From Bacteroidetes bacterium 43-16 (GTDB lineage: Bacteria > Bacteroidota > Bacteroidia > Chitinophagales > Chitinophagaceae): a DNA stretch of 64,000 nucleotides. The notes beneath the pieces are model-generated. The model worked only from the letters and a program-made list of their open reading frames with translations. It was not told where the DNA came from and did not search any database. Made by a program: the position numbers and the translations under genes. Shown here piece after piece: positions 17,043-25,814 of the stretch. Numbering within the stretch: the first letter of the stretch is position 1; each line of letters starts with the position of its first letter. The stretch spans positions 62,001-126,000 of the forward strand of contig MKTB01000033.1 of assembly GCA_001897525.1 (NCBI GenBank), written 5' to 3'.

Positions 17043-18239
17043 ATGAAACAACTTCACATGGGATGGCGCAAGACCTTTGCTGTCTGTACATTCATTTTTT
17101 GCTGTTATGCAGCTAATGCACAAAATAATATAGGTATTGGTACGCCCAGCCCCAGTGCCAGCGCCAAGCTGGATGTAAACAGTACTACGCAGGGATTGTT
17201 GATGCCCCGGATGACCCAGGCGCAGCGCGATGCTATTGCTACTCCGGCTACCGGTCTGATGATTTTCCAGACCAATAACACACCTGGTTTTTATTATTAT
17301 ACCGGTAGTGTCTGGCAGGCTGTAAGTTCAACGGGTAGTAGCAGTGGTGGGGTGGACGTTTATGGTACCGGAGAGTCAAGTGCCCTGACCATATCGTCGA
17401 ATACAGATTGGACCACTACTCCTCCTGCTAATCTAAACTTCCAGTATTCCAGTATTACCATTAATTCAGGGGTTACACTTACAGTGCCCAGTGGCACTAA
17501 ATTACGTTGCAGCGGTAATGTTTCTATTTCCGGAACGATTAATGTGGCTCCGGCAAACAATACATTTAAAGCAACTAACGGCGAGCGGGGTATTGCATAT
17601 AGTATGGCGGTATTTAGTGACAATACTTTTATTCCGCAGGCAGTACGTGCTGCGGCTATTCCGAGCTATATCAATATTCCTGCATTTGGCGGAGGTAGTG
17701 GTGCCGGCGGTGTCACGGGCAATAATGTCGGCGGCGGCGGCGGTGGCTCTTTTGCGATCTATGCAAAAGGGACATTAACCATAGCGGCAGCAGGTATTGT
17801 AAATGCTAATGGAGCGAACGGTGCGAGCCTTGATGCTGCAAATAATTCCGGCGCAGGCGGCGGTGGCGGTGGCCTGGTCGTTTTACTCTCCAAAGGGGCG
17901 ATGAGTGTTGCCGGTACCATTAATGCGAGAGGAGGAAATGGGTCCGATGCGATTACGGTGAGTGGTAGTTACCGTGCAGGTGGCGGTGGCGGCGGTGGCG
18001 GGCTTATCTGCCTGGTAGCGGCCAGTGCACCGGCCATAGCTGGTAGCCTTAATGTGAACGGAGGTACCGCAGGGACTAATACGGCTACAGGAACCAGTAC
18101 GGGCAGTTTTGGGGGTAATGGTGGGGCATCCGGTGGTAATGGCGGCGTAGGTGGCGTAGCAGCAACAACCAGTGCTACAGCGGGATCTGCTGGTGTGACC
18201 AAGACCATTGTCAGCACAAACCCGGAAAATCTTTACTAA
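17043..18239 (+). CDS. Secreted glycine-rich, tail-fibre-like protein
   Basis: The protein has 398 residues. A signal peptide ends about residue 26 (CCYAANA). Next comes NIGIGTPSPSASAKLDV ... GLLMPRMTQAQRDAI, an N-terminal segment common in Bacteroidota fibre-like surface proteins. From about residue 215, three repeats of roughly 45 residues each combine a Gly6-8 run, a hydrophobic strand (SFAIYAKG, GLVVLLSKG, GLICLVAAS) and an Ala/Gly/Asn turn (NANGANG, NARGGNG, NVNGGTAG). Similar polyglycine-rich units occur in phage fibre tips. There is no T9SS tail. The codons are GGC/GGT-rich compared with neighbours because of composition. It is probably an extracellular fibre or adhesin. Confidence 0.72.
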   Translation: MKQLHMGWRKTFAVCTFIFCCYAANAQNNIGIGTPSPSASAKLDVNSTTQGLLMPRMTQAQRDAIATPATGLMIFQTNNTPGFYYYTGSVWQAVSSTGSSSGGVDVYGTGESSALTISSNTDWTTTPPANLNFQYSSITINSGVTLTVPSGTKLRCSGNVSISGTINVAPANNTFKATNGERGIAYSMAVFSDNTFIPQAVRAAAIPSYINIPAFGGGSGAGGVTGNNVGGGGGGSFAIYAKGTLTIAAAGIVNANGANGASLDAANNSGAGGGGGGLVVLLSKGAMSVAGTINARGGNGSDAITVSGSYRAGGGGGGGGLICLVAASAPAIAGSLNVNGGTAGTNTATGTSTGSFGGNGGASGGNGGVGGVAATTSATAGSAGVTKTIVSTNPENLY

Positions 18240-18307
18240 GTCTTTTAATATGATATTGTTAGCTCACACTATTGTGTATGTGCTAGTTTTATTTTAAACC
18301 TGATACA

Positions 18308-19723
18308 ATGAATCATATATATATTAAGATACTCGGCCTGGGCCTCGCAGCAGGGATGAGCCTGCCTGCGTCTGCACAAGTGCTGTACAACAATGGCGCG
18401 GAGCTTTATGTCAGCAGCGGAGGATCCCTGCAGGTGAACGGTGATATGACCAATGCCAGCGGAAGTACCTTTACAAATAATGGCACCATTACTTTAACGG
18501 GTATGTTGACCAATAATCAGACCATGGCCGCCCCTTCCGGTGGTACGCTTACCTTTAATGGTACCGGTGCGCAGACCCTTAGTGGCAGCGGATCTTACCT
18601 CGCAGGGAATGTTGTGGTGAATAACCCGGCAGGGATAAGCCTGAGTAGTAAATTAGTGATCTCCGGAAATATGACCTTTACTTCCGGTGACATTGTTGCT
18701 GCTACCACGAGTGCCCAGGTTGTATTTACAAGTACCGGTACTCATTCGGGGGCTTCCAATAGTAGCCATGTGAATGGCTATGTGGTTAAGGAAGGCACCG
18801 GAACTTTCAGCTATCCGGTAGGAGATGGTACTAACCTGCAAAAAGTTGATGTAAATCTCAGTGCTAATGGAAGTGGCCTGCAGGTGAAATACGATGCAGG
18901 TAATGCAGGTAGCGGTACTTACACAACTACCGGTACAGAGGCTACGCCCCTGGCGATATACAATACACTCGAATATTGGGATATCAGCCCGCTCTCTACA
19001 GCTACCGGCGCGGTAACTATTTATTGGGATAATGTAAATAATATAGTTTCAGCTACACCATCTTTGCGTGTAGCACATAAGTCCGCCACAAACTGGCTGA
19101 ATGAAGGGGGGCTCAATATGACAGGCAATGCTGCTGCAGGTAGTGTGACCAGCAATCCCTTGAGTACCTGGAGTCCTTTTACTTTGGGTGCAACAGCAGC
19201 CAGCGCATTGCCGGTGCGCTTGCTGAATTTTACGGCAAAAACAGTCCCCTCCGGTAACCTGCTGGAATGGACTACTGTTGCAGAGGAGCGACAAACCAGC
19301 TATAGCATTGAGCGCAGTGCCGATGCGAAAACATATACCAGTATCGGAACAGTGCAAGGGCAGGGAGCGCAAAAGAATGACTACTCCTTTCTTGACGAGC
19401 AGCCATTAAGCCCGGTAGCGTATTATCGTTTACGTATTACAGAGCCAGGTTCAGATGCCAACTACAGTCCCGTGCGTATGCTGCGGGATGAAGCTAAGGC
19501 CAGTTGGAGTATAAGCCCGGTGCCATCAAGGGACTACCTGGTAATTGCCAATTCCAATATGGCATTGAACGGGCAAAAGGCCTGGATCAGTGACCTGCAA
19601 GGCAAAGTTATCCTGAGCTTTAAGATAGATGAGCAAGTGCGTCTCACTACAGATCATTTGGCTGCGGGCATGTATATTGTGCATCTCCCGGATGGCCAGC
19701 GCATGAAGTTCATTAAAGAGTAA
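18308..19723 (+). CDS. T9SS-sorted adhesin-like surface protein
   Basis: The protein has 471 residues. A signal peptide (to about PASAQ, residue 24) is followed by a repetitive beta-solenoid-like region rich in NGT, NNG and SGS turns (about 25-180). From about 298 there is an Ig/FnIII-like module (VRLLNFTAKTV ... YRLRITEPG) that often precedes T9SS tails. The last 70 residues form a type A sorting domain (WSISPVPSRDYLVI ... GMYIVHLPDG ... KFIKE). The protein should be exported across the outer membrane and attached to the surface. It lies 68 bases after the glycine-rich gene, so both may form one surface structure (inference). Confidence 0.85.
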   Translation: MNHIYIKILGLGLAAGMSLPASAQVLYNNGAELYVSSGGSLQVNGDMTNASGSTFTNNGTITLTGMLTNNQTMAAPSGGTLTFNGTGAQTLSGSGSYLAGNVVVNNPAGISLSSKLVISGNMTFTSGDIVAATTSAQVVFTSTGTHSGASNSSHVNGYVVKEGTGTFSYPVGDGTNLQKVDVNLSANGSGLQVKYDAGNAGSGTYTTTGTEATPLAIYNTLEYWDISPLSTATGAVTIYWDNVNNIVSATPSLRVAHKSATNWLNEGGLNMTGNAAAGSVTSNPLSTWSPFTLGATAASALPVRLLNFTAKTVPSGNLLEWTTVAEERQTSYSIERSADAKTYTSIGTVQGQGAQKNDYSFLDEQPLSPVAYYRLRITEPGSDANYSPVRMLRDEAKASWSISPVPSRDYLVIANSNMALNGQKAWISDLQGKVILSFKIDEQVRLTTDHLAAGMYIVHLPDGQRMKFIKE

Positions 19724-19741
19724 CGCTCAAAAATAATAATA

Positions 19742-19793
19742 AAAAGCTGTCTCCTATGTTTGCATCAGGCAAATGCAGGAGACAGTTATTTTT
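19742..19793 (+). terminator. Long hairpin terminator after the adhesin gene
   Basis: CTGTCTCCT pairs with AGGAGACAG, with a nested TTTGC / GCAAA stem, and runs into a T-rich tract. Confidence 0.8.
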
Positions 19794-19872
19794 TATGCCC
19801 TTATGGATAACTGAGCTCAGGCTTTTAAAAGGCAATGAAGATAATGATCCTTGTAATAAAATTTTGGTACCC

Positions 19873-20244
19873 CTATTTTTCCTGGCATTTTGTAAAGCTC
19901 TTGATGCGCTCCTTGCCTTTGTTGATAAAGACCAGGTTAAACTCCGCAATATCACAAAAGCCGGGTATGCTATCGCTTAGTACTTTTCTGATCCTGAGGG
20001 CTTCACTATCAATATTATTAAAATCGCAGCCTACTAGCTTATAGGTAGCCGTTGTTGATAGGTTGTTTACACTGTAGTTCATGACACTTATCTCTTCACA
20101 ATCGCAATGCTGTTGCAGGGTGTTTGTGATTTTCTTGGAGTTTTCTAGTAATTTGTCTAATTCTTCGAAAACACAGCCATTCAATATTACCATTGAAAAC
20201 ATTCCTGACAGGAGCAGGAGCGATCTGGATTTTTTTATAATCAT
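19873..20244 (-). CDS. Small putative lipoprotein
   Basis: The protein has 123 residues. The N-terminus MIIKKSRSLLLLSGMFSMVILNGC is a lipoprotein signal with lipobox ILNGC. The mature part is about 100 residues with five further cysteines (HCDCEE, VGCDF, FCDI, TKCQ), which could form disulfides in the periplasm. No known domain is recognised. It stands alone, convergent with the T9SS adhesin gene, and is separated by the hairpin at 19742. Confidence 0.65.
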   Translation of the reverse strand: MIIKKSRSLLLLSGMFSMVILNGCVFEELDKLLENSKKITNTLQQHCDCEEISVMNYSVNNLSTTATYKLVGCDFNNIDSEALRIRKVLSDSIPGFCDIAEFNLVFINKGKERIKSFTKCQEK

Positions 20245-20417
20245 TTTGTTGTCCGTAATTTTTTAATGTCTGATAAGTAGCGCTATAAAAGTAAGTGAAA
20301 TGGACTAAAAGGTAAGGTTGCTGCATCAAAGTACTTTTGAGTATAAGAAAATGGGACCGCTCTTAATTCATGCATGAGGAAGCCTCCTGCTAAGGATATC
20401 AAATAGATGAAAAACAT

Positions 20418-20441
20418 AAAACCCGCTCATAGAGCGGGTTT
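20418..20441 (-). terminator. Terminator of the tRNA operon
   Basis: AACCCGCTC and GAGCGGGTT pair around a 3-base loop, followed on the minus strand by TTTATG and a T-rich stretch. It lies just after tRNA-Pro. Confidence 0.85.
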
Positions 20442-20451
20442 GCTTTGCTTG

Positions 20452-20525
20452 TAGGGAAGACAGGGTTCGAACCTGCGACCCCCTGGTCCCAAACCAGGTG
20501 CGCTACCGGACTGCGCTACTTCCCT
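20452..20525 (-). tRNA. tRNA-Pro (anticodon TGG)
   Basis: The cloverleaf is complete. The acceptor stem is AGGGAAG / CTTCCCT, the D arm GCGC...GCGC, the anticodon arm CCTGG-TTTGGGA-CCAGG, and the T arm contains TTCGAAC. The CCA end is not encoded. Confidence 0.97.
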
Positions 20526-20591
20526 ATCAATTTCTTGATCTTTTTTTCCGGTTACAGAATACCTGGGAACTGTTGTATTCTTTCTCTTTGG

Positions 20592-20665
20592 TAGCGGAGA
20601 CGGGAGTTGAACCCGTGACCTCAGGGTTATGAATCCTGCGCTCTAACCATCTGAGCTACCCCGCC
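20592..20665 (-). tRNA. tRNA-Met (anticodon CAT), elongator type
   Basis: The acceptor stem is GGCGGGG paired with CTCCGCT, allowing wobbles. The anticodon loop is TTCATAA, and the T loop is TTCAACT. The anticodon stem lacks the three G-C pairs of initiator tRNA, so it is an elongator; an isoleucine tRNA with modified C34 is less likely. It is followed by tRNA-Pro 66 bases downstream. Confidence 0.92.
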
Positions 20666-20675
20666 AAATGGGATG

Positions 20676-20707
20676 CAAATGTACATCCTGTTTTTCTTTT
20701 TGCCAAA
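20676..20707 (-). promoter_or_regulatory. Consensus promoter of the tRNA-Met/tRNA-Pro operon
   Basis: On the minus strand, TTTG (20707-20704), a 20-base spacer and TACATTTG (20683-20676) match the Bacteroidota consensus exactly. Transcription should start near 20669, about 4 bases before the tRNA-Met 5' end. Confidence 0.8.
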
Positions 20708-20724
20708 AAATAATTTCAATTTTT

Positions 20725-21942
20725 TTAAGCCAGCATGCTGATGGCTTTTTTCAATGCGGTAATAAAGCTATCAACATCCGCTTTTCTATTATAAAGGGCG
20801 AACGAAACCCTTACTGTTCCGGGAATCTCATAGCGGTCCATAATAGGCTGGCAGCAGTGATGCCCCGTGCGTACGGCCACACCCTGTTTGTCCAGCAGTT
20901 CTCCGATATCATAAGGGTGAATGTTGCCCACCAGGAAAGATATCGTTGCCGCTTTATGTGGTGCTGTGCCTATGATACGTATACCGGGTATTTGTTGCAG
21001 TTCAGATTCGGCATAGGCCAATAAGCCGGCCTCGTGAGCAGCAATGTTGTCCAGGCCGATTGCAGCCACATAATTGATGGCTGCGCCCAAACCGATAATG
21101 CCGGCTATATTTGGCGTGCCGGCCTCAAAGCGGAACGGAAGGTCTGCATAAGTCGTACCCTTGAGCGTTACCGATTTTATCATCGAACCTCCGCCCTGGT
21201 AGGGTGGAAGTGCAGACAATAATTCATGCTTGCCATAGAGCACACCGATGCCCGTAGGTCCGTAGATCTTATGGCCGGAAAATACAAGGAAATCAATATC
21301 AGATGCCTGCACATCTATGCTCATATGCTGGATCGCCTGTGCAGCATCTATCATCACCGGGATATTATGGCTATGGGCCAGGCTGATGAGCTCAGCTACC
21401 GGGTTCACCGTGCCGAGCGTATTGCTGACCCAGGTGAAGGCAATAAGTTTGGTTTTGGAGCTGATCAGGGTTTCCAGGACCGAAAGGTCTAAAGTGCCAT
21501 CATCTTTTAAGGGAATGACTTTAATAACACCGCCCCGGTCTTCACAGGCCATTTGCCAGGGAACAATATTGGAATGGTGCTCCATCTCCGTGATGATGAT
21601 CTCATCACCGGGTTGCAGGTGCTTTTTGCAGAATGAATAGGCGAGTAAATTAATGCTATCTGTAGTGCCTTTAGTGAAAATAATTTCACTGCTTTGTGCT
21701 GCGTTGATAAATTTTTGAATACTTGCCCTTGCTGCTTCTTCAGCATCGGTGGCCTTCTGGCTTAAAAAGTGAACGCCGCGATGCACATTGCTGTTGTAGG
21801 ATTCATAATACTCCTTAATGGCATGGATCACCGCTTCCGGCTTTTGAGTTGTGGCACCATTGTCCAGGTAGACCAAAGGTTTGCCATATATATGTTCAGA
21901 TAGAATCGGGAAGTCGCTCCTTATTTTTTCGAAATCGGTCAT
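20725..21942 (-). CDS. sufS: SufS-type cysteine desulfurase
   Basis: This PLP enzyme takes sulfur from cysteine for Fe-S cluster assembly. The ATG at 21942 (MTDFEKIRSDFP) is chosen over an upstream TTG at 21960, because a -7 box at 21979-21972 would leave that TTG almost no leader. The protein has 405 residues, the normal length. NGATTQKP, HHSNIVPW, DAAQAIQH and SGHKIYGPTG (PLP lysine) mark the fold-type I core. RTGHHCCQP carries the persulfide cysteine in the short group II loop. No other suf genes are near, so it is isolated from any sufBCD operon in this window. Confidence 0.95.
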   Translation of the reverse strand: MTDFEKIRSDFPILSEHIYGKPLVYLDNGATTQKPEAVIHAIKEYYESYNSNVHRGVHFLSQKATDAEEAARASIQKFINAAQSSEIIFTKGTTDSINLLAYSFCKKHLQPGDEIIITEMEHHSNIVPWQMACEDRGGVIKVIPLKDDGTLDLSVLETLISSKTKLIAFTWVSNTLGTVNPVAELISLAHSHNIPVMIDAAQAIQHMSIDVQASDIDFLVFSGHKIYGPTGIGVLYGKHELLSALPPYQGGGSMIKSVTLKGTTYADLPFRFEAGTPNIAGIIGLGAAINYVAAIGLDNIAAHEAGLLAYAESELQQIPGIRIIGTAPHKAATISFLVGNIHPYDIGELLDKQGVAVRTGHHCCQPIMDRYEIPGTVRVSFALYNRKADVDSFITALKKAISMLA

Positions 21943-21971
21943 AATACTAGAATTGCCCAAAAATGGTGAGG

Positions 21972-21979
21972 CAAAGGTA
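21972..21979 (-). promoter_or_regulatory. -7 box (TACCTTTG) for sufS
   Basis: The minus-strand match to TAnnTTTG is perfect. The start site would be near 21965, which supports the ATG at 21942 with a leader of about 23 bases. No clear -33 box is seen. Confidence 0.5.
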
Positions 21980-22025
21980 AGACAATGTATCTAGTGCAGG
22001 CTTCCCGTCTTGTTAATTTCTGATT

Positions 22026-22469
22026 TTATACCACCTGCGTTTCCGGTGCATGCTGGTGCGGCGGTTCGGAAAGCTCTTCTTTTTCATAAGAGCCGTACTT
22101 GACGAAAATGTACAGGTAAATGACCCTGGCATAGCGCATCATGACAGGTTGCAGGAGCAGCACGATCGCTACATTAATTCCCATAAACCAGAAGATACTG
22201 TTATCGCTGAAACGGATACCGAAGATAAGCGCAAACCAGATCAGGTTGAACACCGTAAGAGCAATAGAAAGTCCGTAGCTCACGTAGCCGGTACCATAAT
22301 AGAAGCCAGGCTCTATTTCCATCTTTTGGCCGCAATGTTCACAACGGTCGGGCATTTCCAACATTTTTCCAAGAGGAAAGATCGTTGGCTGACGGAACAT
22401 TTTGCCTTTTCTACAATTGGGACATTTTTTTTGCAAAACACTAAGCAGGAGAGATGGCTGTTGGGACAT
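22026..22469 (-). CDS. DUF983 membrane protein
   Basis: The ATG at 22469 gives MSQQPSLLLSVLQKKCPNC, a 147-residue protein. Two CxxC pairs, CPNCRKG and CEHCGQKM, form a zinc-ribbon-like N-terminus. GFYYGTGYVSYG is the family signature. Two membrane helices follow (about 68-90 and 98-120), with a polar C-terminus. DUF983 proteins are common in Bacteroidota and Alphaproteobacteria, but their function is not established. It diverges from msrC across a 68-base spacer. Confidence 0.9.
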   Translation of the reverse strand: MSQQPSLLLSVLQKKCPNCRKGKMFRQPTIFPLGKMLEMPDRCEHCGQKMEIEPGFYYGTGYVSYGLSIALTVFNLIWFALIFGIRFSDNSIFWFMGINVAIVLLLQPVMMRYARVIYLYIFVKYGSYEKEELSEPPHQHAPETQVV

Positions 22470-22496
22470 TGTATAAAATGATTTTACTTTACACTG

Positions 22497-22504
22497 CAAA
22501 GGTA
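22497..22504 (-). promoter_or_regulatory. -7 box (TACCTTTG) for the DUF983 gene
   Basis: A perfect TAnnTTTG on the minus strand, 28 bases before the ATG at 22469. The -33 region is not obvious. Confidence 0.45.
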
Positions 22505-22537
22505 ATCCTTTTAACAGGATTGCTATTTATACAAAAT

Positions 22538-23023
22538 ATGGAAAGTTTTACAAGATTTACAGGAGATAAAGCAGCTCAGTATCAGCATATACTGGCCCAG
22601 GCTACGCAGATATGTACCCATGAAAACAACCTGATCGCAGTGATGGCCAATCTTTCGGCATTGCTGAGCCAGCAGTTCGGTTGGTTATGGACCGGTTTTT
22701 ACCTGGTCGATGAAGCCGCAAATTCTTTAGTATTAGGCCCTTTCCAGGGGCCATTGGCCTGTACGCGTATACCTTTCGGGAAAGGTGTTTGCGGTACCGC
22801 CTGGGCAGAAGCACGTTCTGTAGTCGTGCCGGATGTGCACGCCTTCCCGGGGCATATTGCCTGTAGTGCATTATCTGAATCTGAAGTCGTGGTGCCCTGC
22901 CTGGGCAGAGACGGGGAGGTAAAAGCGGTGCTGGATATCGACAGCGATGTGTTCAACGACTTTACGGAAGAGGATGCTGCAAACCTGGAACAGCTTTGTG
23001 CCCTGCTCAAAGAAAAATTTTAA
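22538..23023 (+). CDS. msrC: Free methionine-(R)-sulfoxide reductase (GAF domain)
   Basis: The start is the ATG at 22538 (MESFTRFTGDK), giving 161 residues, the usual length of this GAF-fold enzyme. It reduces free methionine-R-sulfoxide with thioredoxin. The three catalytic/resolving cysteines are present with the correct spacing: Cys75 (GPLACTRIPF), Cys85 (GKGVCGTAW) and Cys109 (GHIACSA). SEVVVP and VLDIDSD complete the family signature. The longer reading from 22454 would add 28 residues overlapping the divergent gene's promoter. The 3' end overlaps the convergent holB gene by 4 bases. Confidence 0.93.
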   Translation: MESFTRFTGDKAAQYQHILAQATQICTHENNLIAVMANLSALLSQQFGWLWTGFYLVDEAANSLVLGPFQGPLACTRIPFGKGVCGTAWAEARSVVVPDVHAFPGHIACSALSESEVVVPCLGRDGEVKAVLDIDSDVFNDFTEEDAANLEQLCALLKEKF

Positions 23024-24159
23024 GCGCTGAGTTTCGTGCCCTTCAGGGCATATTGCATCGCTACAGACAGGTGTAGCAGGACGACTTTGGTATTTGCATT
23101 ACGCTCCACATGGTAGACTGCAGCACCTATCAGGCGGTCCATTTCATTGATGGTCTGGTAGTGGAACTGCCGGGCAGCCAGCCGGGAGACAAACTGCGCA
23201 TCCGCAGCAGACAGCGCTGCCTGGTAGCCGGGGATCATGCTCATTCTTAACGTATGTCCGAGCAATTGCTGGGCGTACATCAGGAAGTTTTTAAGCTGAA
23301 CCGTAGATAATTTACTTGCCTGGTCTACCCATTTTCCCACAAGATTGCCATTGAAGGTAAACACGCCGTTGAACCAGTCTTTGATGAGCTGCAGCCAGTC
23401 GCTTTCGTTCTCCTGGAGGATAGTTAAAGCATGGGCTACATTGCCTTCTGCCAGGACGGCGGCCTGGGCGGCTTCCTGCTCCGGCACCTGGTAAATGCGT
23501 TTCAGTACTTCCTGTATAGCCTCATTTGTCATGGGTTGCAGGCGCACGAGTTGTGTCCGGGACAATATGGTTTCCAGCACAGAATCCGTTTGCTCGGCTA
23601 CAAGTAAAAATATCGTGTTGGAGGGTGGTTCCTCGATCAGCTTCAGTAAGATATTGCCCTCTTTGCCCAGGTACTCCGGCCGCCATACGATCTGTATCTT
23701 GTAGGCACCTTCCATCGCTTTAAGGCCAAGGGTTTCGATCATTTCCTTACACTCTTCTGCAGAGATATTCCCGCTTTGACGGTCTTTGGCACCTATAGAT
23801 TCCAGCCAGTCGGCCACACTGCCATAAGGATGCCTCGCAAAGAACTCGCGGAACTCCGTAATAAAGTTCCGGCTGTTGGTCTTCACGCCGGGCTTGGGCG
23901 GGAAAGAAGGAAAGGTAAAATGCAGGTCGGGATGCACCAGGGCCTTTGTTTTCAGGCAGGCGGCACATTGGCCGCAGGTCTCCAGCAGCGCCCCTTTTTG
24001 CTCACAGAGCAGGAATTGTGCAAAGGCAATCGCCAGCGCGAGGCCGCCGCTGCCTTCTTTTCCCAGCATCAGGATCGCATGAGGTAAATGTCCTGATTGG
24101 TAAAAGTTCAACAAATCAGTTTGTGCTTTTTCCTGTCCGTAAATGAGATGTCCTTGCAT
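23020..24159 (-). CDS. holB: DNA polymerase III delta-prime subunit / clamp-loader ATPase family
   Basis: The protein has 379 residues. The N-terminal AAA+ fold has a degenerate P-loop (GKEGSGGLALA), as usual for delta-prime, which does not hydrolyse ATP. CEQKGALLETCGQCAACL is the zinc module of clamp-loader subunits. The sensor-1 region reads LLVAEQTDSVLETILSRTQ, and KLIEEPPSNTIF is the conserved delta-prime signature. It loads the beta sliding clamp in the replisome. The gene is alone on this strand and converges with msrC with a 4-base overlap. Confidence 0.9.
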   Translation of the reverse strand: MQGHLIYGQEKAQTDLLNFYQSGHLPHAILMLGKEGSGGLALAIAFAQFLLCEQKGALLETCGQCAACLKTKALVHPDLHFTFPSFPPKPGVKTNSRNFITEFREFFARHPYGSVADWLESIGAKDRQSGNISAEECKEMIETLGLKAMEGAYKIQIVWRPEYLGKEGNILLKLIEEPPSNTIFLLVAEQTDSVLETILSRTQLVRLQPMTNEAIQEVLKRIYQVPEQEAAQAAVLAEGNVAHALTILQENESDWLQLIKDWFNGVFTFNGNLVGKWVDQASKLSTVQLKNFLMYAQQLLGHTLRMSMIPGYQAALSAADAQFVSRLAARQFHYQTINEMDRLIGAAVYHVERNANTKVVLLHLSVAMQYALKGTKLSA

Positions 24160-24238
24160 GATGATGCAAATATAATCGTAATTTGCAGGCTTTGAAAGAG
24201 GAATAAAAAGCAGAACAATAATTTATTCGAAATTTTAT

Positions 24239-24269
24239 TTTGATATAATAAAAAATGCTTTTACCTTTG
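24239..24269 (+). promoter_or_regulatory. Consensus promoter for rpmH-rnpA-yidD
   Basis: TTTG at 24239-24242, a 19-base spacer and TACCTTTG at 24262-24269 match the Bacteroidota promoter perfectly. The leader to the rpmH ATG would be about 64 bases. Confidence 0.8.
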
Positions 24270-24339
24270 CATTCCCTTTTAAAAAGCTATGCCGATTAGA
24301 AGGCAAATTATTAATTGAGAAAAAAGAAAAATTGATCAT

Positions 24340-24495
24340 ATGAAACGTACTTTCCAACCGTCCCGTCGTCGTCGTAAAAACGTACATGGTTTCCGTAAGC
24401 GTATGGAAACTGCTAATGGACGTAAAGTTTTAGCTGCACGCCGTAAAAAAGGACGTAAAAAATTAACGGTATCTGACGAAAGCCGTTTGAAATAA
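24340..24495 (+). CDS. rpmH: 50S ribosomal protein L34
   Basis: This 51-residue protein, very basic, reads [20 protein letters not shown] and then [20 protein letters not shown], the L34 sequence. It is part of the large ribosomal subunit near the exit-tunnel region. It is the first gene of the classic rpmH-rnpA-yidD order, 10 bases before rnpA. In many bacteria the operon lies near the replication origin; no dnaA boxes or dnaA gene are seen here. Confidence 0.98.
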   Translation: MKRTFQPSRRRRKNVHGFRKRMETANGRKVLAARRKKGRKKLTVSDESRLK

Positions 24496-24505
24496 TACAT
24501 CCCGG

Positions 24506-24919
24506 ATGATGGTTGATGGTTTTACCTTCAGTCACTCCGAACGATTAAAATTTCGCAAACAGATTGAAACGCTTTTCCAACAAGGAGAGGCGTTTTCTGT
24601 TTACCCGTTCAGAGTGGTGCATTGCATCGCGCAGCAGGGCACTGAAAAAGATGCCCCGGTGCGTGCAGGCTTCTCTGTGCCTAAAAAGAAGATGCGGCAT
24701 GCGCATCAGCGCAACCGTATCAAGCGCCTCTTAAGAGAGGCCTGGCGGCACAGGAAGCATGAAGTGTATCCTACTGTTCCGCCCACGCTTCAGCTCCATA
24801 TCTTTTTCATCTTTACAGGTAGAGAAATTCCCGATTGGCCGGCTACGCAGAAAGCTATGTCGAAAATCATTCATAATTTGCAGCTATTAAAATATCCGCA
24901 AGATGGGACTGCCGGCTAA
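24506..24919 (+). CDS. rnpA: Ribonuclease P protein component
   Basis: The protein has 137 residues. It binds RNase P RNA and helps process tRNA 5' ends. [24 protein letters not shown] contains the RNR motif in the RNA-binding helix. [14 protein letters not shown] and the basic F-rich N-terminus also fit. Either of the two ATGs at the start (24506 or 24509) is possible. It overlaps yidD by 17 bases, an arrangement typical of this operon. Confidence 0.96.
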   Translation: MMVDGFTFSHSERLKFRKQIETLFQQGEAFSVYPFRVVHCIAQQGTEKDAPVRAGFSVPKKKMRHAHQRNRIKRLLREAWRHRKHEVYPTVPPTLQLHIFFIFTGREIPDWPATQKAMSKIIHNLQLLKYPQDGTAG

Positions 24920-25121
24920 AATAATGATCGGGATTATTAAAGCATATCAAAAATTGCTTTCACCATGGTTGGGCGCTAATTGCCGCTTCACACCTACCTG
25001 TTCTCAATACGGCCTCGAGGCTGTGCAGAAATACGGTGCGCTCAAAGGCGGCTGGATGGCGCTTAAGCGCATAGGCCGTTGCCATCCCTGGGGCGGTCAT
25101 GGGCATGACCCGGTGAAATAA
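24903..25121 (+). CDS. yidD: YidD membrane protein insertion efficiency factor
   Basis: The protein has 72 residues. [23 protein letters not shown] and [12 protein letters not shown] are the family hallmarks, with three conserved cysteines. It assists the YidC insertase at the inner membrane. The start codon lies within the end of rnpA, suggesting translational coupling. YidC itself is not next to it here. Confidence 0.97.
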   Translation: MGLPAKIMIGIIKAYQKLLSPWLGANCRFTPTCSQYGLEAVQKYGALKGGWMALKRIGRCHPWGGHGHDPVK

Positions 25122-25153
25122 TCCAGGTAGACCATTCTGTACAATATTCCTTT

Positions 25154-25783
25154 ATGATTTTTGGCCTGGCACTCCTTTTTCAGCTTGTTTTTATCTTCGT
25201 TTTGAGCCTGGCGCTTGCTATTATCGGCTCCCTTATCGTTTTTTTCATTAAGTCAAAAAGAAAAGGAAGATTATACCTCTTCGCATTTCATGCACCCTTT
25301 TTTGCCTGCTTCACCTTCTATTTTTTCTCTTTAGTGGCGGCTCTGTATATCGGTGAACATTATGATGTAGATTCAGGTATAGGTGATGTCTGGTATGTTC
25401 CTTTAGCCAAAGACAGCCGTTTGCTGAGCATAGACCTGCCGGGAATTGCTTCTATTGAAAGAGGCGGAAAGGTTATTGTGGACGATGTTGTCCTCTTGTG
25501 TCAAAAGGATAGCCTGGTCTTCGGGAAAACCGATGGGAATGCTTACTTTATATTGAAAGGGGACAGCCTTGTTTATCCGCAGGGAGAGGCTGCACTGCTG
25601 TCATACAATGAAGGCAAGCCCATCAACTGGAGCCCGATTGAGCCTTTTTACCAGGAACGCAGATCTGCCATTGCCGGCAGGGCAGAAACAGTAGCTTTGC
25701 TGCTTTGTGTACTGATCAGTGCAGGGGTGGTGTGGGTGCTTAAGCTGATTATTTTAAGAAAAGGCAGGGCTGCAACAACATAG
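25154..25783 (+). CDS. Membrane protein of unknown function
   Basis: The protein has 209 residues. Two N-terminal membrane helices lie at about 4-30 and 42-66. A soluble region of about 105 residues follows, with strand-like repeats (ILKGDSLVYPQGEAALLSYN). A third helix lies at about 175-200 before a basic end. No family is recognised. The gene follows yidD by 32 bases and precedes csaA by 31 bases on the same strand, so it is likely transcribed with them. Confidence 0.7.
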   Translation: MIFGLALLFQLVFIFVLSLALAIIGSLIVFFIKSKRKGRLYLFAFHAPFFACFTFYFFSLVAALYIGEHYDVDSGIGDVWYVPLAKDSRLLSIDLPGIASIERGGKVIVDDVVLLCQKDSLVFGKTDGNAYFILKGDSLVYPQGEAALLSYNEGKPINWSPIEPFYQERRSAIAGRAETVALLLCVLISAGVVWVLKLIILRKGRAATT

Positions 25784-25814
25784 GATTTTGTAAATTGCCC
25801 GAAAAATAAGCATT

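Noticed and set aside
21943-21960. sufS start at TTG 21960
   Set aside because: It would leave almost no leader after the -7 box at 21972-21979, and MTDFEK is the usual SufS beginning.
24200-24340. Replication origin beside rpmH
   Set aside because: No dnaA gene, DnaA-box cluster or clear AT-rich repeat array was found.
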